A DNA stretch of 47,522 nucleotides from positions 1 through 47,522 of the forward strand of contig JAOAIT010000057.1 of the NCBI GenBank assembly GCA_026414565.1. The letters run 5' to 3'. Both the position numbers and the translations under genes were made by a program. Numbering within the stretch: position 1 is the first letter of the stretch; every line of letters begins with the position of its first letter. This DNA comes from Verrucomicrobiia bacterium. GTDB taxonomy: Bacteria > Verrucomicrobiota > Verrucomicrobiia > Limisphaerales > Fontisphaeraceae. This document shows positions 40,901-47,261 of the stretch, piece after piece. The notes beneath the pieces were generated by a model. That model saw only the letters and a list, made by a program, of their open reading frames with translations. It was not told the origin of the DNA and ran no database searches.

Positions 40901-41576
40901 AAAACACGTCCGGGTTTTGCGCCGTCCCGCGCAACACCGGATTGTCCGGATTCAACGCCCGCTGGCGGTGGGCCAGAATCAACTTCTCGTCAATCATGGC
41001 CCGCATGTCGTCCTCCGTCACCAGTTCAATCTTCGACACCTCATGCGAGGTCCGGAAACCGTCGAAGAAATGCAGAAACGGCACCCGCGACTCCAGCGTC
41101 GAGGCCTGGGCAATCAACGCAAAATCCATCGCCTCCTGCACACTGGTCGAGCTGAGCAGCGCAAAGCCCGTCATGCGCGCCATCATCACGTCGCTGTGAT
41201 CCCCGAAAATGGACAGCGCATGCGTCGCCACCGTGCGGGCCGAGATGTGAAACACCGTCGGCGTCAGCTCCCCGGCAATCTTGAGCATGTTGGGGATTTT
41301 GAGCAGCAACCCCTGCGCCGCCGTGAACGTGCAGGTCAGCGCCCCCGTCTGCAGCGCCCCGTGCACCGCGCCCGCCGCGCCGGCCTCGCTCTGCATCTCC
41401 ACCACCTGGGGCACCGTGCCCCACAGGTTGGGAATGCCTTCCGAGGCCCACTGATCACACCATTCCCCCATGTTGGAGGAGGGGGTGATCGGATAAATGC
41501 TCATGACTTCATTGCAACGATACGCGACATACGCCACCGCCTCGTTGCCATCAATCGTTATGTATGGTCTGTTCAT
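37986..41576 (-). CDS. nifJ: Pyruvate:ferredoxin (flavodoxin) oxidoreductase
   Basis: 1196 residues, the full fused single-chain form. Converts pyruvate + CoA + oxidised ferredoxin into acetyl-CoA + CO2 + reduced ferredoxin in the cytoplasm. Domain order: N-terminal pyrimidine-binding PP domain (IDGNEAVAYVAYRCNEVMSI at the start), transketolase C-like domain, gamma domain, two 4Fe-4S clusters, and the C-terminal TPP domain. The cluster motifs are CIQCGKCAAICP (~39458-39494) and CTGCVLCVDVCP (~39290-39326). The TPP-binding motif is GDGWAYDIGYGG, with NTGGQASKSTPRG after it. A further CAGCGE motif gives the third-cluster ligands. The Shine-Dalgarno GGAG lies 7-10 bases before the ATG. It is probably the first gene of a two-gene operon with the DHOD-like protein. 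It marks anaerobic or low-oxygen pyruvate metabolism. Confidence 0.98.
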   Translation of the reverse strand: MNRPYITIDGNEAVAYVAYRCNEVMSIYPITPSSNMGEWCDQWASEGIPNLWGTVPQVVEMQSEAGAAGAVHGALQTGALTCTFTAAQGLLLKIPNMLKIAGELTPTVFHISARTVATHALSIFGDHSDVMMARMTGFALLSSTSVQEAMDFALIAQASTLESRVPFLHFFDGFRTSHEVSKIELVTEDDMRAMIDEKLILAHRQRALNPDNPVLRGTAQNPDVFFQAREACNPFYLACPDVVERVMDKFAALTGRTYKLFQYVGAPDAERVIVLMGSGAETAHETVEYLTARGEKVGVLKVRLFRPFDIRRFMEALPPTVKAIAVLDRCKEPGASAEPLHLDVQNALVEGLGAGYGQLKSLPKVVGGRYGLSSKEFTPAMVKAVFDNLAAAQPRNHFTVGIEDDVTHFSLPYDPEFSTEPDDVVRAMFYGLGSDGTVGANKNSIKIIGENTDNYAQGYFVYDSKKAGAVTISHLRFGPRPIRSTYLISKANFVACHQPVFLERYDMLKPLVPGGTFLLNTPFSKDEVWDRLPRPVQKALIEKKAKFYVIDAIRVARETGMGSRINTIMQTCFFALAGVLPREEAIAEIKNAIKKTYGRKGDEVVNKNIAAVDQTLANLFEVKVPDKVTSTRELPPPFTANAPKDIANTLGRIYGNEGDLLPVSCFTPDGTFPTGTAQYEKRNLALEIPVWDETICIQCGKCAAICPHAAIRPKVYEAKYLAGAPATFKSTDARAPEFKGLKYTLQVAAEDCTGCVLCVDVCPVKNKSDSKLKAINMRPQMPLRLTERENWNFFLTIPEVDRRKVKVSQLRQQQLLQPLFEFSGACAGCGETPYLKMLTQLFGDRMVVANATGCSSIYGGNLPTTPWSKNHEGRGPAWNNSLFEDTAEFALGFRVSLDKQAELARELAQKLAPLLGDELVRGLITADQSDEAGIYEQRQRVAALKEKLRGQNTSEARMLLGVADSLVRRSVWAVGGDGWAYDIGYGGLDHVLASGRDVNLIVLDTEVYSNTGGQASKSTPRGAVAKFAAGGKPVSKKDLGLIAMSYGSVYVASVAMGAKDEHTLRAMIEAESYPGPSIIIAYSHCIAHGIDLDRGIGARQQKLAVESGQWLLYRYDPRRAEKGENPLQLDSPAAKLKVQDYLMSENRFKMLMKSKPEDARRYFEQAQKDAEARWQLYAYLAARKYGPAQPAAPAAS

Positions 41577-41672
41577 AAAAATGCTCCATCTTGCGCGGGC
41601 GCGGCTGCCGGCGGCCTGGCCTCACCCGCTCCGGCGGGCCAGCTTCCGTAGGTGGGCGCCTTAAAAGCTCGG

Positions 41673-41702
41673 ATTCTACTCCGGCCTGCGTTGAATTAGC
41701 AA
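41673..41702 (-). promoter_or_regulatory. Candidate promoter of nifJ with structured leader
   Basis: Minus strand TTGCTA (41702-41697) and TAGAAT (41678-41673; 5 of 6 to consensus) are 18 bases apart, about 97 bases before the nifJ ATG. The ~90-base leader contains CTGGCC...GGCCAG that can fold into a GC-rich hairpin. The other part of this 370-base divergent gap (41703-41946) is AT/pyrimidine-rich. It holds a weak rightward pair TTGCTT (41779) / TATTTT (41801) spaced by 16, possibly for the CotH gene. Confidence 0.45.
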
Positions 41703-41946
41703 TTCTTAAATCACGCCGCCGCCCATCGTACCATTTCCGCCTTCTAATCATGCACCCCCTCACCGCTTCTGCCCAACCTTGCTTTGTTCATTGTTTTGCA
41801 TATTTTGCCTTGCCCGCCTTCAAAAAACAGCTCCTCCCTCCCGCGCCCCCGTTCCCCACCCGTCCCAGGCGGCCTCCCCGCCATTTTTCCAGCCACCCCG
41901 ATTGCCCTTTTTGAACAGCCGCCGGTGTGTTAGGGTCTTTGCATTG

Positions 41947-43704
41947 ATGCATCTGATGCCGCCTCCATCGCCGCCGCCCTCCCGCCACGGGCGGCCCTGG
42001 CCCCGGCGTCCCGGCTCCTGGATGATCCTGGCCGGGCTGGGCCTGCTGCTGGGATTTTGCGCCGCCGAGGGGCAGCCGGTTAAAACCAATACCCCGGCAA
42101 TTTCCGCCACCAACCGCCCGCCCGCTTTCCAGCCGCCGCCCCGCCGGCCCCCCCAGCTCAAGCCCGGCGAAGAGTTGTTCACCACCAACCGCGGCGTCCT
42201 GCATCTGCGCCTCCAATTGGAGCCCTCCGCCCTGGAGTCCCTGCGCCGCGACCCGCGCCGTTATGTGCGCGCGCAGCTCTTCGACGGCGACATCCATTAC
42301 CGCGATGTGGCCGTGCATCTGAAAGGCGCCGCCGGCAGCTTCCGCCACGTGGACGACAAACCCGCCCTCACCATCTCCTTGGACCGCTTCACCCGCAACC
42401 AATCCTTCTACGGCCTGAGCAAAATCCACCTCAACAACAGCGTCCAGGACCCCAGCTATATGGCCGAATATATTTGCGGCGTCATGTTCCGCGCCGCCGA
42501 CGTGCCCGCCCCGCGCGTGGCGCATGCGGTGGTGGAAATGAACGGCCGCAAACTGGGCCTCTACGTGCTCAAGGAGGGTTTCACCAAGGAATTCCTCAGC
42601 CTGCATTTCCGCGATCCCTCCGGCAACCTCTACGACGGCGGCTTCGTCAAGGACATCACCGACCCCCTGGAAAAAGACTGCGGCAACGGCCCCGATGACC
42701 ATTCCGACTTGAAGGCCCTGGCGGCCGCCGCCCAGGAAAAAGACCTGGACCGCCGCTGGGAGCGGCTGTGCAGGGTGCTCGATATGGAGCGCTTCATGAA
42801 TTACATGGCCATCGAGAACATGACCTGGGACTGGGACGGCTACCCCATGAATCGCAACAACTACCGCATCTACAGCGACCCCACCTCCGGGCGCATGGTG
42901 TTCCTGCCCCACGGCACCGACCAGATGTTCAGCCAGCCCGAAGGTCCGCTGCTCAGTCCCCTGCAGGGCATGCTGGCCCTCGCCGTCATGCGCACCGGCG
43001 AAGGCCGCCGCCTTTACCGCCAACAATATTATGAGAAATACCAGCGGGTTTATCACGCCGCCGACCTGACCAATCAGTTATGGCACCTTGAGCAGCGCAT
43101 CAAAAAGACTATCCCCAAGGATTACGCCCACCTCGCTCGCGACCTGGCCGGCCCTGCCCAGGACTTGCGCCGGCGCATCATGGAGCGCGCCCGCAGCATC
43201 GAGCGGCAACTTAAAGAACCCCCTTCCGCCACCTTGAAATTCACCCGCAACTCCGCCCCCCTCCGCACTTGGAGGCGGCAGGAGGACACCACCCCCGCCC
43301 GCCTGGAACAAGGCCCTGACTCCCAGGGCACCAACTCCCTCCTGATCGCCGCTGACCAACCGCTCACTGCCTCCTGGCGCGCCCGTGTCACCCTGCCCGC
43401 CGGCCAGTACCGCTTTTGCGCCGACGTCAAAATCTCCTCCCTCAAGCCTGCCCAGGCCAGCCCGCCCGTGGGCGTCGGCCTCCGGGCCAGTGGCGATCCC
43501 CGCCATCCCACCGCCTACACCACCCACGCCCCGCAGTGGACCACCCTGGTTTGCCCCGTGGAAATCGCCGCCCCTTTTGAAGAACTTGAACTCATCTGCG
43601 AGCTGCGCCAGGCCGCCGGTGAAGTGCGTTTCGCCCTGGACTCCCTGCGCGTCGAAAAAGTCCCGCCGCCCCCCAAATCATCCCCGCCCCAAACCGGCCC
43701 GTAA
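41947..43704 (+). CDS. Secreted CotH-like kinase family protein
   Basis: 585 residues from the ATG at 41947; starts at 41956 or 42022 are also possible. A hydrophobic signal (WMILAGLGLLLGFCA) is followed by a Pro-rich linker, then a CotH domain (~residues 75-430). CotH hallmarks: HLKGAAGSFRHVDDKPALTI, GLSKIHLNNSVQDPSYMAEY, GLYVLKEGFTKEFL, NMTWDWDGYPMNRNNYRIY and FLPHGTDQMF with the acidic catalytic-type residues. CotH proteins of spore coats are protein kinases of unusual fold, and related bacterial proteins are secreted. The C-terminal ~150 residues look like a beta-sandwich carbohydrate-binding module (LPAGQYRFCADVKISSL). Substrate and activity here are unknown. It stands alone, divergent from nifJ. 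Confidence 0.88.
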   Translation: MHLMPPPSPPPSRHGRPWPRRPGSWMILAGLGLLLGFCAAEGQPVKTNTPAISATNRPPAFQPPPRRPPQLKPGEELFTTNRGVLHLRLQLEPSALESLRRDPRRYVRAQLFDGDIHYRDVAVHLKGAAGSFRHVDDKPALTISLDRFTRNQSFYGLSKIHLNNSVQDPSYMAEYICGVMFRAADVPAPRVAHAVVEMNGRKLGLYVLKEGFTKEFLSLHFRDPSGNLYDGGFVKDITDPLEKDCGNGPDDHSDLKALAAAAQEKDLDRRWERLCRVLDMERFMNYMAIENMTWDWDGYPMNRNNYRIYSDPTSGRMVFLPHGTDQMFSQPEGPLLSPLQGMLALAVMRTGEGRRLYRQQYYEKYQRVYHAADLTNQLWHLEQRIKKTIPKDYAHLARDLAGPAQDLRRRIMERARSIERQLKEPPSATLKFTRNSAPLRTWRRQEDTTPARLEQGPDSQGTNSLLIAADQPLTASWRARVTLPAGQYRFCADVKISSLKPAQASPPVGVGLRASGDPRHPTAYTTHAPQWTTLVCPVEIAAPFEELELICELRQAAGEVRFALDSLRVEKVPPPPKSSPPQTGP

Positions 43705-43788
43705 TCACGGTTGGGCCCTTGAAAGGCGCAATCTGGCTACGACGCTTTTCCTGCCACCAGAAAAATCAGGCCTCCGGAACAGTGGGCT

Positions 43789-44181
43789 CTAAATCTTGAT
43801 CAAATTCAGGTTGCTCACCCGGTCAAAGTCATCGTCGGAAGTAATCAATTTATCACCACGCGCCCTTGCGGTGGCCGCAATTGCCGCGTCATAAAATTTC
43901 AACGGTTTCCCCATGCGGCGCATTTCGGCGTTTAGCCGGGCAAGCTCCGCCGCTTCAGCCTCCCCAAACACATCCACCAAATCGCGCAAGTATTCTTGAT
44001 AAAAGCGCCTGGTTCTTTCCTGCATTCTCGGGGTTGCGGGCGGGTATAACCCGGCTAAAAATTCGGCCGCCGCATGGGCCGGAATGTAAAAGGGCCCCTC
44101 TTCCCCCTGGGGGAGCAGAATGTCCAGATTCCCTGCATGTTCTGCGTGGATGAGAACGCTGGTATCAATCGCCGTGGGCAT
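43789..44181 (-). CDS. vapC: PIN-domain toxin (VapC type)
   Basis: 130 residues from the ATG at 44181. PIN-domain acidic residues: D6 in AIDTSVLIHAE, E40 in AAAEFLAG, D98 in KFYDAAIAA and D116 in TSDDDFDRV. These coordinate Mg/Mn for RNA cleavage. VapC toxins usually cut tRNA or rRNA when not bound by their antitoxin. A start at 44202 would overlap the antitoxin more; 44181 gives a 17-base overlap and the family N-terminus. It is translated right after the Phd/YefM-like gene, the usual antitoxin-first order. All key residues are present, so it is probably functional. Confidence 0.9.
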   Translation of the reverse strand: MPTAIDTSVLIHAEHAGNLDILLPQGEEGPFYIPAHAAAEFLAGLYPPATPRMQERTRRFYQEYLRDLVDVFGEAEAAELARLNAEMRRMGKPLKFYDAAIAATARARGDKLITSDDDFDRVSNLNLIKI

Positions 44182-44413
44182 ATGCGTCGTTGGCAGCCTC
44201 AATAATCCGGCGGAAACGTTCTGTCTCCTCTTTGGTGAAGGGGCAATGCTTGAGCCGCCTCGTCAATTCAGCCCGGCTCACACCGGGTTTCCGACGGAGC
44301 TCCGCCACAGGCCTGCCGTGGCGCTCAATAACGGCTGACATGCCCTTCTTGATCACCTCATCCAGCACGGCTTTGCTGTCGTGGGCCAATTTTGTGGCGG
44401 TTACTTTCACCAA
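44165..44413 (-). CDS. Phd/YefM-like antitoxin
   Basis: 82 residues. The N-terminal half (VKVTATKLAHDSKAVLDEVI, then SAVIERHGRPVAELRR) is the Phd/YefM DNA-binding fold. The C-terminal half (~45-82) is a charged helix (FTKEETERFRRIIEAANDAY) that would neutralise the toxin. Phd-type antitoxins bind their own promoter and repress the pair. It overlaps the PIN toxin by 17 bases, which couples their translation. It lies 69 bases downstream of miaA on the same strand. Confidence 0.9.
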   Translation of the reverse strand: MVKVTATKLAHDSKAVLDEVIKKGMSAVIERHGRPVAELRRKPGVSRAELTRRLKHCPFTKEETERFRRIIEAANDAYAHGD

Positions 44414-44482
44414 CCCAATATACGTCCTTTACCCCCGCTTTCAAGCTTCCCCCTGCCCTTGCCCGCCTCGAACCAGGCGCCT

Positions 44483-45403
44483 TCACACGGCGGCATCCCG
44501 CATTTCAATAAGCCGCTCCGCCATCGCCTCCACCGTCATCCCCTCCGGCCAGTCCACCCACACCACCGGCAACTGATGCCGCCAATACGTCATCTGCCGC
44601 CGCGCAAATTGCCACGTGCGCTGCTTGACCAGCCCCACCGTGGCCGCCAAGTCCCGCTCGCCGCGCAAATGCTCCACCACCTGCCGATAACCGATCGCCT
44701 GCAGCGCCGTCCGGTTCTCCGCCAGGCCCGCCGCCAGCAACCGGCGCGTCTCCTCCACCAGCCCCGCCGCAAACATCGCTTCCACCCGCGCCTCGATCCG
44801 CCGCCGCAAATCCTCCGCCCCTCGCCGCAGCGCATACACCTTCGCCCCCACTCCCGCCGCCCCGCCCCAATTCCTGGCGGCTTCGCTCACCGAGCGCCCC
44901 GACAACCGCAAAATCTCCACCGCCCGCACCACCCGCCGCGGATTCCGCCGATCCACCCGCGCCCACGTCACCGGATCCTTCTGTTGCAACTCCTTCAACA
45001 GCTCCTCCAACGGCGTGGCCTCCAGCTCCGCCCGCAACCCCGGCTCCGGCTCCGGCAACGGCGCCAGCCCCGCCAGCCACGCCTTGAAATACAATCCCGT
45101 GCCCCCGCAAAAAATCGGCACCCGCCCCCGCCGCTCCATCTCCGCCACGGCCTGGCCCGCCAGCGCCACAAACCGCGCCGCGTTAAAATCCTCCCGCAAC
45201 TCGCAAACATCAATCAAGTGATGCCGCACACGCGCCCGCTCGGCGGGGGAAGGCTTGGCCGTCCCAATGTCCAGGCCGCGATACACCTGCATGGAATCCA
45301 CCGAGAGGATCTCCCCCCCCAAACGCTCCGCCAACACCAGCGCCACCGCCGACTTCCCCACCGCCGTGGGGCCGGTAAGAAAAATGGGGGACGCCGCCGG
45401 CAT
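44483..45403 (-). CDS. miaA: tRNA dimethylallyltransferase MiaA
   Basis: 306 residues. Adds a dimethylallyl group from DMAPP to N6 of A37 in tRNAs that read UNN codons. P-loop IFLTGPTAVGKSAVALVLAE at the N-terminus, then GGEILSVDSMQVYRGLDIGTAKPS (nucleophile Asp and the DMAPP site), RVRHHLIDV, IFCGGTGLYFKAWLAGL, and DPVTWARVDRRNPRRVVRAVE. The ATG at 45403 is preceded by an AAGGGTGAG Shine-Dalgarno inside the lgt tail; an upstream TTG two codons away is possible. lgt ends only 7 bases before this ATG, so the two are probably co-transcribed. Identification is firm. Confidence 0.97.
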   Translation of the reverse strand: MPAASPIFLTGPTAVGKSAVALVLAERLGGEILSVDSMQVYRGLDIGTAKPSPAERARVRHHLIDVCELREDFNAARFVALAGQAVAEMERRGRVPIFCGGTGLYFKAWLAGLAPLPEPEPGLRAELEATPLEELLKELQQKDPVTWARVDRRNPRRVVRAVEILRLSGRSVSEAARNWGGAAGVGAKVYALRRGAEDLRRRIEARVEAMFAAGLVEETRRLLAAGLAENRTALQAIGYRQVVEHLRGERDLAATVGLVKQRTWQFARRQMTYWRHQLPVVWVDWPEGMTVEAMAERLIEMRDAAV

Positions 45404-45410
45404 GGCCAAC

Positions 45411-46196
45411 TCACCCTTCCGCCCCCGGCCCCCCCCGCCGCGCCAGCACCCGCGGCAGCCGGTAATACAAACCTACGCCCACCCCCAACACCACCAGACT
45501 CGTCCAATGCCCCGGCGTCATCCACCCCCCCACCACGTTGGGATAATCCCCGCGGAAAAACTCCACCCCGGCCCGCAGCACGGCGTAGCCGATCAAATAC
45601 GCCGCAAACACCTGCCCATCAAACTGCTTGCGCCGATACAGCGCCGCCAGCCCCAGATACAAACACAAATTCAGCCCCGCCTCGTACAACTGCGTGGGAT
45701 GCACCGCCACCCCATGCGTCTCATGCTCCAGCGGAAACCGCACTGCCCACGCCACCGCCGTCGGCCTCCCATAACAACAACCATTCATCAAACACCCCAT
45801 CCGCCCCAGCACATGCCCCGCCGCCAGACTCGGCGCCAGCGCATCGGCCAGCACCCACAACGGCAGCCGCCGCCGCCGCGCAAACCCCACCACCGCCACC
45901 GCCGCCCCGGCCAGGCCCCCGTGAAACACCAGCCCCCCCTCCCACACCGCCACCACATGCCACCACGGCCGCCCGCTGAAATTCTGCTCCCAATACGTGA
46001 CCACAAACAACAACCGCGCCCCCGCCACCCCCCCCACAATTATCCACGGCAGCAAATCGTAAAACACCTCCGGCTCCACCCGCTCCCGCAACCCCCGCCG
46101 CGCCGCCAGATAAATCCCCAGCACCATCGCCAGCACGATAAACACCCCGTACCAGTGAACGGTCAGCGGGCCAAAACGGATGACAACAGGGTCCAC
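45411..46196 (-). CDS. lgt: Prolipoprotein diacylglyceryl transferase Lgt
   Basis: 261 residues, seven-helix inner-membrane enzyme that transfers diacylglycerol from phosphatidylglycerol to the lipobox cysteine, the first step of lipoprotein maturation. Motifs: IRFGPLTVHWYGVFI at the N-terminus, WEGGLVFHGGLAGA, the key Arg loop HVLGRMGCLMNGCCYGRPT, and HPTQLYEAGLNL. The GCLMNGCCYG variant in place of GNFINGE is often seen outside Proteobacteria. It follows lemA after 34 bases and leads into miaA. It is consistent with the window's encoded lipoprotein (the metallophosphoesterase). Confidence 0.97.
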   Translation of the reverse strand: MDPVVIRFGPLTVHWYGVFIVLAMVLGIYLAARRGLRERVEPEVFYDLLPWIIVGGVAGARLLFVVTYWEQNFSGRPWWHVVAVWEGGLVFHGGLAGAAVAVVGFARRRRLPLWVLADALAPSLAAGHVLGRMGCLMNGCCYGRPTAVAWAVRFPLEHETHGVAVHPTQLYEAGLNLCLYLGLAALYRRKQFDGQVFAAYLIGYAVLRAGVEFFRGDYPNVVGGWMTPGHWTSLVVLGVGVGLYYRLPRVLARRGGPGAEG

Positions 46197-46230
46197 AACC
46201 CAAGCCTCGGCAATCCACTCTCCAAATCAA

Positions 46231-46800
46231 TTAAAACTGCACCGTCGGCGCCTTGCGCTCGGCCTCCGGCGCCTCGAAAAACGGCTCCTCCTGAAAACCC
46301 AGCATCCCCGCCACCAACACCGTGGGAAACATCTTCACCCGCGTGTTCAACTGCGTCACAGCGTCATTATACGCCTGCCGCGCAAAAGCTATCCGGTTCT
46401 CCGTGGACGTCAGCTCCTCCTGCAACGCCAGAAAATTCTGATTCGCCTTGAGATCCGGATACGCCTCGCTGATCGCCATCAACCGCGCCAGCGCGCTGCT
46501 CAACTCCCCCTCCGCCTTGATCCGCTCCGCCGGCAACGTGCAACTGGTGGCCTTGGCCCGCGCATTCACCACCGCCTCCAACGTGCCCTTCTCATGCGCC
46601 GCATACCCCTTCACCGTATTCACAATGTTCGGAATCAAATCGTGCCGCCGAATGAGCTGCACCTCAATCTGCGCCCATGCATTCTTCACCTTCTGCCGCA
46701 AGCCCACCAGCCCGTTGTAAGTGACCATGAGCCACAACCCCACCAACACCACCAGCCCAAGGACCACCCCCAGCACCACCAATAATACAATGCCTGTCAT
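46231..46800 (-). CDS. LemA family membrane protein
   Basis: 189 residues. One N-terminal membrane helix (~5-27, VLLVVLGVVLGLVVLVGLWLM) is followed by a helical extracytoplasmic region. The LemA signatures are YNGLVGLRQKVKNAWAQIEV, QLIRRHDLIPNIVNTVKGYA, HEKGTLEAVVNARAKA, and a helix from SEAYPDLKANQNFLALQEEL. The typical NxxxFPxxxxA segment appears as RVKMFPTVLVAGMLGF. LemA is widespread and of unclear function; some members work with TPM/YgcG proteins at the membrane. No TPM partner is visible here. It reads into lgt and miaA. Confidence 0.95.
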   Translation of the reverse strand: MTGIVLLVVLGVVLGLVVLVGLWLMVTYNGLVGLRQKVKNAWAQIEVQLIRRHDLIPNIVNTVKGYAAHEKGTLEAVVNARAKATSCTLPAERIKAEGELSSALARLMAISEAYPDLKANQNFLALQEELTSTENRIAFARQAYNDAVTQLNTRVKMFPTVLVAGMLGFQEEPFFEAPEAERKAPTVQF

Positions 46801-46807
46801 ACCCCCA

Positions 46808-46836
46808 CTTATGCCCTAAAAACCTGACCCGTGCAA
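46808..46836 (-). promoter_or_regulatory. Candidate promoter of lemA, probable leaderless transcript
   Basis: Minus strand TTGCAC (46836-46831) and CATAAG (46813-46808) are 17 bases apart. The lemA ATG comes 7 bases after the -10 box. A short G-run (GGGGG) sits between and might also act as a ribosome-binding site. Confidence 0.42.
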
Positions 46837-46899
46837 CCGCCAACTCAGACAATTTCACCCACCCAACCCCCCGGCCCTGGCCGCTGACGGATTTTACCG

Positions 46900-47068
46900 T
46901 CTCGGGGAGCGCACGCGTCCCGCGCGCCGCCTCCGGCCCCCGCCGAAGCCATACCAATCCAGCATGGATTAACCATTAGGACTGATCCTCACCCTCTTAC
47001 ACATTCGCCTGCGACAATTCTCCGGTTTTGCATTTTGCACTTTGCACTTTGCATTTTGCATTTCCCCC
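46900..47068. repeat. Intergenic repeat unit, copy 1
   Basis: First copy of a duplicated non-coding unit; the matching copy begins 186 bases further right. Order within the unit: TCTCGGGG, an inverted repeat (GCACGCG-TCC-CGCGCGC with one mismatch), a CCGCCTCCGGCC block, a CCAATCC...GGATTAAC block, a variable spacer, then a TTTGCA-type array. There is no ORF. The whole region 46837-47261 has no gene that I can support. Confidence 0.75.
47026..47063. repeat. Heptanucleotide TTTGCAC/TTTGCAT array, copy 1
   Basis: Short tandem array of about five TTTGCA-N units (variants TTTTGCA, TTTGCAC, TTTGCAT) in the tail of the first intergenic repeat. The units are directly adjacent with no spacers, unlike a CRISPR. 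Confidence 0.85.
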
Positions 47069-47085
47069 TCTGCCTTTCCCCTCGG

Positions 47086-47250
47086 TCTCGGGGAACGCAC
47101 GCGTCTCGCGTGCCGCCTCCGGCCCCCCCCGAAGCCAAACCAATCCGACAAGGATTAACATTCAGAACTGATGCACACCATTTTGCACCTTCGCCTCCGC
47201 CCCCTCCGGCTTTGCATTTTGCACTTTGCACTTTGCACTTTGCATTTCCC
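47086..47250. repeat. Intergenic repeat unit, copy 2
   Basis: Second copy of the unit. The inverted repeat is perfect here: GCACGCG (47097-47103), loop TCT, CGCGTGC (47107-47113). The CCAATCCGACAAGGATTAAC block corresponds to the first copy's, and the unit ends in the second TTTGCA array. The copies differ at scattered positions, so this is an old duplication or two independent insertions of a family repeat. Confidence 0.75.
47211..47247. repeat. Heptanucleotide TTTGCAC array, copy 2
   Basis: About five adjoining TTTGCA-N units, mostly TTTGCAC. The array ends about 15 bases before the RHS-type frame. Confidence 0.85.
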
Positions 47251-47261
47251 TCTCCCCATGT

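Noticed and set aside
37698-41651. 1317-codon rightward frame opposite nifJ
   Set aside because: Arg/His/Leu-rich antisense shadow of a well-identified PFOR.
47026-47247. Possible CRISPR array
   Set aside because: The TTTGCA repeats are only 7 bases, directly adjoining and without unique spacers. No cas genes are present.
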